Below, piece after piece: positions 8,664-17,715 of a stretch of 64,000 nucleotides of DNA. The notes beneath the pieces were generated by a model. It had not been told where the DNA came from. It did no database searches and saw only the letters and a list, made by a program, of their open reading frames with translations. The stretch is from Clostridia bacterium (GTDB lineage Bacteria > Bacillota > Clostridia > Oscillospirales > Acutalibacteraceae): assembly GCA_024404145.1 (NCBI GenBank), contig JAKSQK010000001.1, positions 186,001-250,000 of the forward strand. The letters run 5' to 3'. Each line of letters begins with the position of its first letter. Position 1 is the stretch's first letter. A program made the translations under genes and the position numbers.

Positions 8664-9221
8664 ATGGTAAGTGCCGGAGATTTTAGAAATGGTGTAACTT
8701 TTGAAGAGGACGGTCAAGTTCTCCAAGTTGTTGAATTTCAGCATGTTAAGCCCGGAAAAGGCGCAGCATTTGTAAGAACAAAAACAAAAAATGTTATCAC
8801 CGGTGCAGTTGTTGAAAAGTCATATAACCCGACTGCTAAATTCCCAACTGCTTATATTGAGCGTAAGGATATGGAATATTCTTATTCCGATGGCGACCTT
8901 TATTACTTTATGGATCAGGAAACCTATGATATGGTCCCGATAAATAAAAGTGAAATGAGCGATAACTTTAAGTTTGTTAAGGAAAATATGGTATGCAAGA
9001 TTTTGTCATATAAGGGCAAAGTATTTGGTGTAGAACCTCCGACATTCGTTGAGTTGGCAGTTTCTCATACAGAACCCGGTTTTGCAGGTAATACCGCCAC
9101 AAACGCAACAAAACCCGCAACTCTTGAAACGGGCTGCGAAATCCGTGTTCCGCTCTTTATCAATGAGGGCGAAGTTATCCGTATTGATACCCGTACAGGC
9201 GAGTATATGGAACGCGCTTAA
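8664..9221 (+). CDS. efp: Elongation factor P
   Basis: 185 residues, the standard EF-P length, starting [17 protein letters not shown] after a GGAGGA site. EF-P has three beta-barrel domains and enters the ribosomal E site to relieve stalling at polyproline stretches. The KOW-like N-domain carries '[13 protein letters not shown]', where the lysine at the loop tip (about residue 32) is the position that is modified in other bacteria. The C-terminal domain ends '[17 protein letters not shown]', as expected. It has its own consensus promoter. The Cys-rich gene starts 24 bases downstream without a terminator between them. Confidence 0.97.
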   Translation: MVSAGDFRNGVTFEEDGQVLQVVEFQHVKPGKGAAFVRTKTKNVITGAVVEKSYNPTAKFPTAYIERKDMEYSYSDGDLYYFMDQETYDMVPINKSEMSDNFKFVKENMVCKILSYKGKVFGVEPPTFVELAVSHTEPGFAGNTATNATKPATLETGCEIRVPLFINEGEVIRIDTRTGEYMERA

Positions 9222-9245
9222 ATTTTTGTTTTAAGGAGAAAAACA

Positions 9246-9704
9246 ATGGATATTTGTGAAAAAATTGCTTATATTGATGGTCTTGCCGAGGGCTTAAACC
9301 TCGACGAAACAACAAAAGAAGGCAAAATTCTTGCCGCCGTTATTGATTTGCTTAAAGATATAACCGAGGAAATCTGCGATGTTGAAGATGCGCTTGATGA
9401 TATGGGTGAGCAAATTGATGCTGTTGATGAAGACCTTGCTAATTTAGAGGATTTCGTTTTTGAAGATGAATGCGGTTGCGGTTGCGACTGCGACTGTGAT
9501 GACGATTGCGATTGCGGTTGTGGTTGCTGTGATGATGAAGACCTTTATGAGGTTGAATGTCCTAATTGCCATGATACCATTTATCTTGACGAAGATATGC
9601 TTGAAGACGAGGGAATAGACTGTCCTAACTGCGGTACTGCTCTTGAATTCGATTTTAATTGCGACTGCGACTGTGATTGTTGCGACTGCGAAGACGACAA
9701 ATAA
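9246..9704 (+). CDS. CD1247 N-terminal domain protein with Cys/Asp-rich metal-binding-like segment
   Basis: 152 residues. About residues 1-80 form an acidic helical domain (start MDICEKIAYIDGLAEGL) that resembles the CD1247 N-terminal domain found across Clostridia. Residues 78-100 are a low-complexity run of alternating Cys, Asp and Gly. A CPNC...CPNC zinc-ribbon-like unit follows (about 108-132), and the C-terminal tail again alternates Cys and Asp. Function is unknown; binding of zinc or another metal is an inference from the cysteine pattern. The gene has AAGGAG 6 bases before its ATG, appears to be co-transcribed with efp, and is followed by a strong terminator. Confidence 0.85.
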   Translation: MDICEKIAYIDGLAEGLNLDETTKEGKILAAVIDLLKDITEEICDVEDALDDMGEQIDAVDEDLANLEDFVFEDECGCGCDCDCDDDCDCGCGCCDDEDLYEVECPNCHDTIYLDEDMLEDEGIDCPNCGTALEFDFNCDCDCDCCDCEDDK

Positions 9705-9717
9705 TATTTGTTATTTT

Positions 9718-9757
9718 ACCGCACTTAGCTCCAAAGGGAGAAAGTGCGGTTTTTTTG
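9718..9757 (+). terminator. Intrinsic terminator after the CD1247-type gene
   Basis: Outer stem ACCGCACTT/AAGTGCGGT (9718-9726 with 9742-9750), inner stem CTCC/GGAG, then a run of T residues. ispD begins just after it. Confidence 0.9.
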
Positions 9758-9767
9758 TAGGTGTTTT

Positions 9768-10502
9768 ATGGAGATTACAGAGTTTAAGCTGAAATACGAA
9801 ACGGTAGACGAATTGAATAATAATTTACCTGTTATAATTGTTGCCGCCGGTTCATCAACTCGAATGGAAGGCGCCAAAAAACAGTTTCTCAGTATCGGCG
9901 GTACCCCTATTATCGCAAAAACCTTGCAAAAATTTGAGGAGAGCAAGGTTATTTCAAGAATAATATTAGTTGCAAAAAGCGAAGATATTTTAACAATGCA
10001 GAATATCTGCGAAGAATATAATATTAAAAAGATTTCCGATATAGTCGAGGGTGGAAAAACCCGAAACGAGTCGGTTGTAAAGGGTATGGAAAAACTATCT
10101 GCAAACGAGCCGAAAGTTTTAATTCATGATGGCGCAAGACCGTTTGTTTCACAAAGAATAATCGAAGAATGCGCCAACTCCCTTAAAACCTCCGATGCCG
10201 TTTTGGCGGCGATAAAAGCGACCGATACGGTAAAAATGACCGATGGAGAAGAAACCGTAATAAATACTCTTTGCCGAGATAATCTTTATTTGGCGCAAAC
10301 TCCTCAGGGGGTTGATGTAAAGAAGTATTTGCAAACAATAAACAATTCGAAAACGGATTTTACCGATGATGTCGGTGTAATGGAATATGGCGGATATAAA
10401 ACGGTAATTGTAAACGGAAGCAGATTTAACATTAAAATAACCGTTCCCGAGGATATAAAAATTGCCGAGGCATATGCGAAAATCGAGGAGGAAGAGGAAT
10501 GA
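9768..10502 (+). CDS. ispD: 2-C-methyl-D-erythritol 4-phosphate cytidylyltransferase
   Basis: 244 residues, third enzyme of the MEP isoprenoid pathway, joining CTP and MEP. The nucleotide-binding signature '[18 protein letters not shown]' is near residue 20, followed by 'HDGARPFVS' near 118 and 'TPQGV' near 175, with a C-terminal '[16 protein letters not shown]'. The ATG at 9768 is used because upstream in-frame starts fall in the terminator stem. About 20 residues precede the first beta strand, slightly more than usual. The end overlaps ispF by 4 bases (ATGA), so the two MEP genes are translationally coupled. Confidence 0.95.
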   Translation: MEITEFKLKYETVDELNNNLPVIIVAAGSSTRMEGAKKQFLSIGGTPIIAKTLQKFEESKVISRIILVAKSEDILTMQNICEEYNIKKISDIVEGGKTRNESVVKGMEKLSANEPKVLIHDGARPFVSQRIIEECANSLKTSDAVLAAIKATDTVKMTDGEETVINTLCRDNLYLAQTPQGVDVKKYLQTINNSKTDFTDDVGVMEYGGYKTVIVNGSRFNIKITVPEDIKIAEAYAKIEEEEE

Positions 10503-10966
10503 GAATAGGCCATGGCTATGATGTACATAGGTTGACCGAAGGCAGAAATCTTATTATCGGCGGTGTTGATATACCTTTCGAACGGGGCCTTTTAGGCCAT
10601 TCCGATGCAGATGTTTTGCTACATGCTGTTTGCGATAGTATTTTAGGCGCTGCGGCGCTTGGCGATATCGGAAAGCATTTTCCCGATACCGACGAAAAAT
10701 ATAAAGGTATAAGTTCTATCGAGCTTTTAAGGGCTGTCGGCGAACTTCTTTATAAGAGCGGATATAACCTTCAAAACATTGATGCGACTATTATTGCCGA
10801 AAGTCCCAAGATGGCGCCTTATATTGAAAAAATGCGCCAAAATATCGCCCAAGCGCTCGGTGTTGATATTTCGATAATAAGCGTTAAGGCAACAACCGAA
10901 GAAGGTCTTGGATTCACCGGCAAAAAAGAGGGAATATCGGCTCATTGCATTTGCCTTATAGATTAG
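10499..10966 (+). CDS. ispF: 2-C-methyl-D-erythritol 2,4-cyclodiphosphate synthase
   Basis: 155 residues, the usual length. Signatures are '[12 protein letters not shown]' (metal-binding Asp and His), '[16 protein letters not shown]', 'GDIGKHFPD', and the C-terminal '[18 protein letters not shown]'. It forms the cyclic diphosphate MEcPP from CDP-ME 2-phosphate. It overlaps ispD by 4 bases; in several Firmicutes the two are fused or adjacent. Confidence 0.96.
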   Translation: MRIGHGYDVHRLTEGRNLIIGGVDIPFERGLLGHSDADVLLHAVCDSILGAAALGDIGKHFPDTDEKYKGISSIELLRAVGELLYKSGYNLQNIDATIIAESPKMAPYIEKMRQNIAQALGVDISIISVKATTEEGLGFTGKKEGISAHCICLID

Positions 10967-11015
10967 TTATAACAAAAATCAAAATATCATACTTTCTATT
11001 GTGGGAGATGATTTT

Positions 11016-11480
11016 TTGAAGATGTATTTTACTTTTACCAAAAAAACTTTAATTTGTATTCTTTGCATTTTGCTTTTCGGTTTATTTGTTTTTTCAAGGT
11101 ATGATGAAACTGCCGTCAAACTGCAAAAAAACGGTGATACGCATAAAAAAAGATGCGATTTTTTAAGTAATATCGGTTGCGAAATTCATGAAGAAACGGC
11201 AACGGAAAAAGATATAACGATACCAACCGAGTTTGGCGATGTTTATAATAACTATAACGAACTGCAAAACAGCGTCGGATACAACCTGAAAAACTACAAA
11301 GGTGAAAAATGCAAGATTTATTCCTACGATGTTAAAAAATTCGCACCTCTTAAAAAGAACGATTATGCAAAAGCAAATCTCATAGTTTATAACGGCAGAA
11401 TAATCGGCGGAGATATTTCGTCGTCAAAAATTAACGGAAAGATGTATCCATTGAAAAAATATGAAAAAACAAAGACTTGA
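11016..11480 (+). CDS. DUF4830-type membrane-anchored protein
   Basis: About 154 residues. A hydrophobic segment (about residues 8-25, TLICILCILLFGLFVFS) follows a basic start, so the protein is probably anchored with its C-terminal domain outside. The rest is Lys/Asn-rich; the stretch around 'IPTEFGDVYNNYNELQNSVGYNL' and the final 'YNGRIIGGDISSSKINGKMYPL' resemble the DUF4830 family of clostridial envelope proteins. Function is unknown. I chose the TTG at 11016 because GGGAG lies 8 bases upstream. Its 3' end overlaps the pseudouridine synthase gene by 20 bases, so the two genes are co-transcribed. Confidence 0.75.
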   Translation: MKMYFTFTKKTLICILCILLFGLFVFSRYDETAVKLQKNGDTHKKRCDFLSNIGCEIHEETATEKDITIPTEFGDVYNNYNELQNSVGYNLKNYKGEKCKIYSYDVKKFAPLKKNDYAKANLIVYNGRIIGGDISSSKINGKMYPLKKYEKTKT

Positions 11481-12168
11481 CAGGTTTATTTCCAACCAAC
11501 TCAATTTACCGAGGAGTATGTCGAAAACGCAGATACACAGAGGAAAGGTTACGGTTGACGGCATAGTTTTAAGAGACCCTTCGTCTATTATTGATGTTGA
11601 CGCCCAAACGATTTTTTATAAGAATGAAAAAGTAAATTATAATGAATTTGTTTATATTCTTATGAATAAACCGAAAGGTGTTTTATCGGCAACCGAGGAT
11701 AAAAGCAAGAAAACGGTTATTGATTTAATTCCGCAAAATCTTAAAAGAAACGGTCTTTTTCCGGTCGGCAGACTCGACAAAGATACAACAGGGCTTTTAA
11801 TAATAACCGATGACGGAGATTTTGCTCATAAATGCATACATCCTTCAAAGAATATAAGTAAAACATATATTGCAAAACTTGACGGTGCTTTAAGTAATGA
11901 TATGGTAATTGAATTTGCAAAGGGTGTAGTTCTTGCGGATAAAACTGTTTGTAAACCGGCGGTTTTGGGCATAATAGAAGAGAATGTTGCAAAAATCACG
12001 ATAACCGAGGGCAAATATCATCAAATAAAGCGAATGTTCGGTGTTTTCGGTCTTGGAGTGGAAGAACTTAAAAGAGAAAGCATAGGTGCCCTTAGATTAC
12101 CGAAAGACTTGGATTTTGGCGAATGTATACTCTTAAACGGTGAAGATTTGGGCAAAATATGGAAATAA
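11461..12168 (+). CDS. rsuA: RsuA-family 16S rRNA pseudouridine synthase
   Basis: 235 residues. An S4 RNA-binding domain (1-60: RLDRFISNQLN, RGKVTVDG) precedes the RsuA/RluB/E/F catalytic domain. The catalytic aspartate lies in 'GRLDKDTTGLLIIT' near residue 103; 'YILMNKPKGVLSAT' and the C-terminal 'EGKYHQIKRMFGVFG' are further family motifs. This family isomerises a uridine, position 516 of 16S rRNA in E. coli. It overlaps the DUF4830 gene. RsuA rather than RluB is suggested by size and motifs but is not proved. Confidence 0.9.
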   Translation: MKKQRLDRFISNQLNLPRSMSKTQIHRGKVTVDGIVLRDPSSIIDVDAQTIFYKNEKVNYNEFVYILMNKPKGVLSATEDKSKKTVIDLIPQNLKRNGLFPVGRLDKDTTGLLIITDDGDFAHKCIHPSKNISKTYIAKLDGALSNDMVIEFAKGVVLADKTVCKPAVLGIIEENVAKITITEGKYHQIKRMFGVFGLGVEELKRESIGALRLPKDLDFGECILLNGEDLGKIWK

Positions 12169-12217
12169 ATATGCAATATGGACAAAATATACGCAAAACT
12201 ATTGTAAATATTATTTA

Positions 12218-12246
12218 TTGAATTTTTAAGAAAAAATTGATATAAT
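12218..12246 (+). promoter_or_regulatory. Promoter of ugpC/msmK
   Basis: TTGAAT (12218-12223) and TATAAT (12241-12246) with a 17-bp spacer. The 5' untranslated region contains a small inverted repeat TGCACA-TTTT-TGTGCA at 12268-12283. Confidence 0.75.
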
Positions 12247-12301
12247 AACACTATAAATGTATGCGTATGCACATTTTTGTGCAAAATGGAGGTTTATAAT
12301 T

Positions 12302-13444
12302 ATGGCAAGTTTATCACTTCGTAACGTGTACAAGAGATATCCGGGCGGCGTTACTGCCGTAACCGACTTTAACCTTGAAATAAAAGACAGAGAATTTATT
12401 ATTCTTGTTGGCCCTTCGGGTTGCGGTAAATCTACAACTCTCAGAATGGTTGCCGGTCTTGAAGAAATTTCCGAAGGTGAAGTTTATATCGGAGATCGTC
12501 TTGTTAACGATGTTGCGCCGAAAGACCGTGATATAGCAATGGTTTTCCAGAACTATGCGCTTTATCCTCATATGACCGTATTTGATAATATGGCATTTGG
12601 TCTTAAACTTCGTAAAACATCAAAAGATGAAATTAAGAGAAGAGTTGAAGAAGCAGCTCGTATTCTTGATATTGAGCATTTGTTAGAGCGTAAGCCGAAG
12701 GCATTGTCCGGTGGTCAGCGTCAGCGTGTTGCACTCGGTCGTGCAATCGTTCGTGAGCCGAAGGTATTCCTTCTTGACGAACCGCTTTCAAACTTGGATG
12801 CTAAACTTCGTGCGCAGATGCGTACCGAAATTTCCAAGCTCCATCAGCGTCTCGGTACAACATTCATCTATGTAACTCATGACCAGACAGAAGCTATGAC
12901 AATGGGTACTCGTATCGTTGTTATGAAGAGCGGTATTATCCAGCAGGTTGATACTCCGCAAAATCTTTATCTTTATCCTTGCAACCTTTTCGTTGCCGGA
13001 TTTATCGGTTCTCCTCAGATGAACTTCATCGATGCCGTTCTTCTTAAAGAGGGCGATGATTTCTTTGTTGAGTACGGTACCGAAGATACAAAAACCCGTG
13101 CCGGTGTTAAGTATAAAATCAAACTTCCGGCAGAAAAGAATAAAGATGACTGTCTTGTTCCTTATATCGGCAAAGAGGTTATTATGGGTATTCGTCCTGA
13201 GGATGTTCATGATGAACCCGATCTTATCGCCGCAAATCCGGACGGTAAGGTTGAAGCCAATGTTGAAGTTACCGAACTTATGGGTGCTGAAACCTATCTT
13301 TATATGAACAGCGAGGAGCAAACAATCAACGCGCGTGTTGCTCCTGAATCTACGGCTAAGCCGGGCGATAAAATTGTTATTGCCTTTGAAACCAAGAAGA
13401 TTCACTTGTTCGATAAGGATACCGAGCTTACAATTACAAACTAA
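12302..13444 (+). CDS. ugpC: Sugar ABC transporter ATP-binding protein, UgpC/MsmK/MalK type
   Basis: 380 residues. The ABC domain has Walker A 'GPSGCGKST' near residue 38, Q-loop 'VFQNYALYPHMTV', signature 'LSGGQRQRVALGRA' near 135 and Walker B 'VFLLDEPLSNLDAKL'. The C-terminal half (240-380) is the TOBE/MalK-type regulatory domain ('MGIRPEDVHDEPDL'). Such ATPases energise carbohydrate importers. No permease or binding-protein gene is nearby and the gene has its own promoter and terminator, so it probably serves several unlinked sugar transporters, as MsmK does in streptococci. GGAGG lies 8-9 bases before the ATG. Confidence 0.95.
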   Translation: MASLSLRNVYKRYPGGVTAVTDFNLEIKDREFIILVGPSGCGKSTTLRMVAGLEEISEGEVYIGDRLVNDVAPKDRDIAMVFQNYALYPHMTVFDNMAFGLKLRKTSKDEIKRRVEEAARILDIEHLLERKPKALSGGQRQRVALGRAIVREPKVFLLDEPLSNLDAKLRAQMRTEISKLHQRLGTTFIYVTHDQTEAMTMGTRIVVMKSGIIQQVDTPQNLYLYPCNLFVAGFIGSPQMNFIDAVLLKEGDDFFVEYGTEDTKTRAGVKYKIKLPAEKNKDDCLVPYIGKEVIMGIRPEDVHDEPDLIAANPDGKVEANVEVTELMGAETYLYMNSEEQTINARVAPESTAKPGDKIVIAFETKKIHLFDKDTELTITN

Positions 13445-13456
13445 TGAAGATTTATT

Positions 13457-13489
13457 ATCCGCATTGCTTTTGCAATGCGGATTTTTTTA
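13457..13489 (+). terminator. Intrinsic terminator of ugpC
   Basis: Perfect 11-bp stem ATCCGCATTGC/GCAATGCGGAT with a TTTT loop, then seven T residues. Confidence 0.95.
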
Positions 13490-13518
13490 TTGCAAAATTG
13501 CCGTAAAAATAGTATAAT
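13490..13518 (+). promoter_or_regulatory. Promoter of the tepA-like gene / ftsK operon
   Basis: TTGCAA (13490-13495) and TATAAT (13513-13518), 17-bp spacer, directly after the ugpC terminator. Confidence 0.7.
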
Positions 13519-13569
13519 TAGCATGTATATTTATGTTTTTCTTTCAAAATATAATTTTGGGTGAAAAAT

Positions 13570-14238
13570 ATGAGCGAAAATAAATCAAATGCTAACGAAA
13601 ATGCGGAAAATTCCGCTAATGACTGCGGTGTTACAAAACTTAACGGTAAACATAATATCTATTGTATGACAATAATAGGTGAAATTGAAGGCCATAGCGT
13701 TTTGCCCGAGCAAAGCAAAACAACAAAATATGAGCATATAATACCTCAACTCGTTGCAATTGAGCAAAGTCCCGAAATAGAAGGGCTGATTATCATTCTA
13801 AATACCGTGGGCGGCGATGTTGAGGCGGGTCTTGCCATAGCAGAACTTATTTCGGGAATGAAAAAGCCGACGGTTAGTTTTGTTTTGGGCGGCGGTCATT
13901 CGATAGGTGTTCCACTTGCCGTTGCGGCAAAACATTCTTTTATTGCCCCTTCGGCTACTATGACCGTTCATCCTGTCAGAATGACGGGGCTTGTAATCGG
14001 AGTTCCGCAAACGATGAATCATTTTTCCCGTATGCAGGATAGAATAACCGATTTTGTTATAAAAAACTCAAAAATAACCAAAAAGAAATTTCTTTCTTTA
14101 ATGATGAATACAAATGAGCTTGTAACCGATGTCGGTTCAGTTTTATGCGGAGAAAAGGCAGTTGAGCTCGGGCTTATTGATACCCTCGGCACGCTCGGCG
14201 ATGTTATGGAATGTCTTAATAAAATGATAGAAGAATAA
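13570..14238 (+). CDS. ClpP-family serine protease, TepA-like
   Basis: 222 residues. After an Asn/Glu-rich N-terminus (1-25) comes a ClpP/crotonase-fold domain. '[18 protein letters not shown]' matches the ClpP oxyanion region, '[14 protein letters not shown]' holds the presumed nucleophile Ser, and '[12 protein letters not shown]' holds the His. This arrangement is that of the TepA (translocation-enhancing protein) branch; the cellular substrates are not known. ATG 13570 has a GGGTG site 6 bases upstream. It is the first gene of a unit with ftsK, separated only by a hairpin without a T-run. Confidence 0.88.
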   Translation: MSENKSNANENAENSANDCGVTKLNGKHNIYCMTIIGEIEGHSVLPEQSKTTKYEHIIPQLVAIEQSPEIEGLIIILNTVGGDVEAGLAIAELISGMKKPTVSFVLGGGHSIGVPLAVAAKHSFIAPSATMTVHPVRMTGLVIGVPQTMNHFSRMQDRITDFVIKNSKITKKKFLSLMMNTNELVTDVGSVLCGEKAVELGLIDTLGTLGDVMECLNKMIEE

Positions 14239-14258
14239 GGTTCTGCTTTTGCAGAACC
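14239..14258 (+). repeat. Intergenic hairpin between the tepA-like gene and ftsK
   Basis: Perfect 8-bp inverted repeat GGTTCTGC/GCAGAACC with a TTTT loop. No T-run follows on the plus strand, so it is not a standard terminator; it could stabilise or process the mRNA. Confidence 0.7.
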
Positions 14259-14279
14259 GAAAATAGGGGAGTACATATA

Positions 14280-16700
14280 ATGGCAGCAAGAAAGTCAGCT
14301 TCGACGAAAAGAAAGGCCTCTTCAAAAAAGGAATTTGCTTTATCAACGCAGGTAAAATCAGTAATTTTATTTGCCGTTGCGGTGCTTTTTGCTTGTATGG
14401 TCTTTATTGAAGGTCAAAATCTCTGGACAATAATGCATAATTTTGTTTTAAGTCTTTTCGGATTTACGGCGTATATAATTCCGTTTATATTGGGCGCTAT
14501 TGCAATTATTGTCGGTATTGATAAAGAGCAGGAAAGTTTTAACGCAAAGGTCATTGAAAGTATAGTTCTTTTGCTGATTTTAGGCGCTGTTATTGATGTT
14601 TTCAGAACAAGCGGAAATCTAACTTCCCCCGATTTTGCAGAGCACATTACATCGGCTTATGAAAGCGGCTTGGGCGGCGGACTTTTCGGCGCTGTTATAG
14701 GCGGGGCAATAAATCTTGCTTTCGGAAAAATTGCCGCTGCCATAACGCTCATAATATTAGGTTTGGTATTTTTAATGATAGTTACCGGAACAACTCTTAT
14801 TTCGGTGTTTAAGACTATGTCTAAACCTGTTAAAGCCGTATCAATGCAGGCAGAAAATGCCTATAAAGATAGGGCGTTAAAAGAGCAAAACGGCAAAGAA
14901 TATCAAAAGGGCGATATTAAGGTTATAAAGGGCTTTGATGTTGATGTTCCTATTGATGAAGAGCCGAAAAAGAGGCGCCGCAAAATCCTTCAAACTGCCG
15001 ATTCGGCAGATGAATCCAAACAAAAACTTCTTGATATTTATAATGATGTCGAAAGCGAAAACGGCGAAACTTCGCTTAACAATGCGATAGACTATGCCAA
15101 GAGCGAAGATATGGAAAACAAAGAAGAACTCGGCGCAATACAAAAAATCAAGGTTGATTTTGAAAAAGAAACTGCCGAAGTTTTAGATGAAATATCGCAG
15201 AGCGAAAAGATAGTCCGCTATAAATATCCGCCCTATGAACTTCTCAAAAAGACTAATTCTTCCGATGCCAAAGGTACCGCAAGAGAACTTGACATAACCG
15301 CCGAAAAGTTGGTGGAAGTTTTAAGAAGTTTCGGTGTTGAAACAAGGGTACTCGATATAAGTCGAGGTCCTACCGTAACGAGATATGAACTTCAACCCTG
15401 CGCCGGTGTAAAGATAAGTAAAATCACCGGTCTTGCTGATGATATCGCATTAAATCTTGCCGCTGCCGGAGTTAGAATTGAAGCTCCGATACCTAATAAA
15501 GCGGCCGTTGGAATAGAAGTTCCGAATAAGGCAAGTGCCATGGTCGGAGTTAGAGAAATAATTGAGTCTTCAACATTTTCGGCCTCAAAGAGCAAACTTA
15601 CGGTTGCTATGGGCAGAGATATCGGAGGCAATGTTATTATCGGCGATATCGCAAAAATGCCGCATGGACTTATTGCAGGTGCTACCGGTTCCGGTAAATC
15701 CGTTTGTATAAACTCAATTATTATGAGTATTCTTTATAAGGCAAGTCCCGAAGATGTTAAACTCTTAATGATAGACCCAAAGGTTGTTGAACTCGGTGTT
15801 TATAACGGTATTCCGCATCTTTTGGTGCCGGTTGTAACCGACCCGAGAAAGGCGGCAGGTGCGCTCGGCTGGGCAGTTACCGAAATGGAAAAGAGATATA
15901 CGATGTTTGCCGACAGGGGCGTTAGAGATATTGAGGGTTATAACCGTTTCGTTCAAACTCTTACCGATGAGCCCGAAGTAACCAAAATGCCTCATATCGT
16001 CATTATTATTGACGAACTTGCCGACCTTATGATGACGGCACCGAGCGAGGTTGAAGATTCTATCAACCGAATTGCCGCAAAGGCAAGAGCCGCCGGAATG
16101 CATTTGCTTATAGCAACGCAAAGGCCGTCGGTTGATGTTGTAACCGGTGTTATCAAGGCAAATATTCCAACCCGTATTGCTTTCGCTGTATCTTCGCAGG
16201 TTGACAGCCGAACAATTCTTGATGCCGGCGGAGCCGAAAAACTGCTCGGTAAGGGCGATATGCTGTTTAGTCCCATCGGCTCAACCAAACCAAAGAGAGT
16301 ACAGGGCTGTTTTGTAAGTGATGGTGAGGTTGAAAAGGTTGTAGATTTTGTCAAGAAGAGCGCAAGTGCCAATTACGACGATAATATTATGGTAGAGATA
16401 GAGCGACAGGCGGCTCTTGAAAAACAAAAGAAAACCGGTCTTGCCGAAGATGCTCCTGATTCCGACCCGATGATAGAAGAGGCCGTTAAAGTTGCCGTAG
16501 AAATGGGAACTGTTTCAACCTCCCTCTTGCAGAGGAAACTGAAACTCGGCTATGCAAGAGCGGCAAGAATAGTTGATGAACTTGAAACAAGAGGGATAGT
16601 GGGTCCATACGAGGGTTCAAAGCCCCGAAAAGTTCTAATAACAAAAGAACAGCTTATGGAACAACAGGCAACTAAGCCCGATGTTATAGAAGAAGTATGA
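14280..16700 (+). CDS. ftsK: DNA translocase FtsK/SpoIIIE
   Basis: 806 residues. The N-terminus has about four membrane segments (residues 22-175), then an acidic linker (about 190-330), an FtsK alpha domain, and the RecA-like motor with Walker A 'GATGSGKSV' near residue 468 and Walker B '[14 protein letters not shown]' near 576. The C-terminal winged-helix gamma domain (about 735-795, '[21 protein letters not shown]' region) binds orienting DNA sequences. The protein pumps chromosomal DNA through the division septum. It starts with a GGGGAG site before the ATG and overlaps the next gene by 4 bases. Confidence 0.96.
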   Translation: MAARKSASTKRKASSKKEFALSTQVKSVILFAVAVLFACMVFIEGQNLWTIMHNFVLSLFGFTAYIIPFILGAIAIIVGIDKEQESFNAKVIESIVLLLILGAVIDVFRTSGNLTSPDFAEHITSAYESGLGGGLFGAVIGGAINLAFGKIAAAITLIILGLVFLMIVTGTTLISVFKTMSKPVKAVSMQAENAYKDRALKEQNGKEYQKGDIKVIKGFDVDVPIDEEPKKRRRKILQTADSADESKQKLLDIYNDVESENGETSLNNAIDYAKSEDMENKEELGAIQKIKVDFEKETAEVLDEISQSEKIVRYKYPPYELLKKTNSSDAKGTARELDITAEKLVEVLRSFGVETRVLDISRGPTVTRYELQPCAGVKISKITGLADDIALNLAAAGVRIEAPIPNKAAVGIEVPNKASAMVGVREIIESSTFSASKSKLTVAMGRDIGGNVIIGDIAKMPHGLIAGATGSGKSVCINSIIMSILYKASPEDVKLLMIDPKVVELGVYNGIPHLLVPVVTDPRKAAGALGWAVTEMEKRYTMFADRGVRDIEGYNRFVQTLTDEPEVTKMPHIVIIIDELADLMMTAPSEVEDSINRIAAKARAAGMHLLIATQRPSVDVVTGVIKANIPTRIAFAVSSQVDSRTILDAGGAEKLLGKGDMLFSPIGSTKPKRVQGCFVSDGEVEKVVDFVKKSASANYDDNIMVEIERQAALEKQKKTGLAEDAPDSDPMIEEAVKVAVEMGTVSTSLLQRKLKLGYARAARIVDELETRGIVGPYEGSKPRKVLITKEQLMEQQATKPDVIEEV

Positions 16701-17572
16701 GCAAAAGTGTTAAGCGAATAATTTTAATTATTTGTATTGTCGCCTTCGTTGTTTGTTTTTGTATAGCTTTTGTAAAGTATAGTGAAAACTCAAAGCAGAC
16801 CGTTCTTTTAAGCGATGATTTTGTCGAGTTTTTTGATGTCGGTCAGGGCGACTGCGCTCTTATTTCGAGCAACGGACTTAACTGCCTTATTGATGTAGGA
16901 ACATCGCCTTCAACGGATAATCTTGTAACAAAACTCAGGCAAAACGGAATTGATAATTTGGATTTGATTTCCGTTTCTCATTTTCATACCGACCATACAG
17001 GCGGTATATACGATATTATCAGTAAATTTACGGTTAAAAATTTGTTTCTTCCAAAAATAAACGAAGATACAAATATTGTCAACGATGTTGCCTTTGCTAA
17101 AAGAGACTGCGTTTCAAACGGCGGAAAAGTTTATTCTTCAAAGGCAGGGCAAACGGTTAATATCGGCGATTTCAAACTTTCGGTACTCTATCAAAACTCT
17201 TTTTTGAAAGGCGAAAATAATCGGTCGGTTTATATTATGGCGAATATAAACGGGATAAAGTTTTTCTTTACGGGCGATGGTGAAAGCAAAGCGGAAAGCG
17301 AATTGGTAAAGAAAAACTTAAATCTCGACTGCGATGTTTTGAAGGTTCCCCATCATGGCGGTTCTAAGTCTTCAACCGATAAATTCTTAAATGCTTGTAC
17401 ACCCGAATATGCGGTTATTTCCTGCGGTCAGGATAACAGTTACGGCCATCCGCATAAGGAAACTTTGGAACGACTAAAAAAGAGAAACATTGAAATTTAC
17501 CGAACCGATAAATCGGGCGATGTTATGTTCTTTGTCCAAGATAAAAAAATGACAATAAGTACTGAAAAATAG
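16697..17572 (+). CDS. ComEC/Rec2-like metallo-beta-lactamase-fold hydrolase
   Basis: 291 residues. A single N-terminal membrane segment (residues 7-26) is followed by an MBL-fold domain like the C-terminal part of ComEC: '[12 protein letters not shown]' near 51, the metal motif '[10 protein letters not shown]' near 95, '[11 protein letters not shown]' near 192 and '[11 protein letters not shown]' near 215. Stand-alone proteins of this type are thought to be extracytoplasmic nucleases or hydrolases; the substrate is unknown. It starts inside the end of ftsK (ATGA), so it is co-translated with it, and a strong terminator follows. Confidence 0.9.
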   Translation: MSKSVKRIILIICIVAFVVCFCIAFVKYSENSKQTVLLSDDFVEFFDVGQGDCALISSNGLNCLIDVGTSPSTDNLVTKLRQNGIDNLDLISVSHFHTDHTGGIYDIISKFTVKNLFLPKINEDTNIVNDVAFAKRDCVSNGGKVYSSKAGQTVNIGDFKLSVLYQNSFLKGENNRSVYIMANINGIKFFFTGDGESKAESELVKKNLNLDCDVLKVPHHGGSKSSTDKFLNACTPEYAVISCGQDNSYGHPHKETLERLKKRNIEIYRTDKSGDVMFFVQDKKMTISTEK

Positions 17573-17582
17573 CGATTTTTTT

Positions 17583-17629
17583 GGTCGGTAGAGTCTGTAA
17601 TATAAACTCTACCGACCTTATATTTTTTA
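17583..17629 (+). terminator. Intrinsic terminator after the ComEC-like gene
   Basis: 12-bp stem GGTCGGTAGAGT/ACTCTACCGACC (17583-17594 with 17606-17617), followed by TTATATTTTTT. Confidence 0.9.
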
Positions 17630-17715
17630 GTAGAGAGTTTATTTATCAGAGTAGGTTTATCTTTTTTTGTGGGTATGATATTATTAAGCGAAAAATCAAA
17701 AAAGGAGAAAAACCT

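Noticed and set aside
9475..9700. Repeated TGCGACTGCGA-type DNA as a tandem repeat or CRISPR-like element
   Set aside because: The repeats are in frame in a coding gene and encode the Cys-Asp run; there are no spacers.
9744..9767. Longer N-terminus for ispD starting in the upstream hairpin
   Set aside because: The extra codons lie in the terminator stem and T-run and have no ribosome binding site; ATG 9768 is used.
14239..14258. Hairpin after the tepA-like gene as a terminator
   Set aside because: The stem is perfect but no T-run follows on the plus strand, and ftsK begins 21 bases later.
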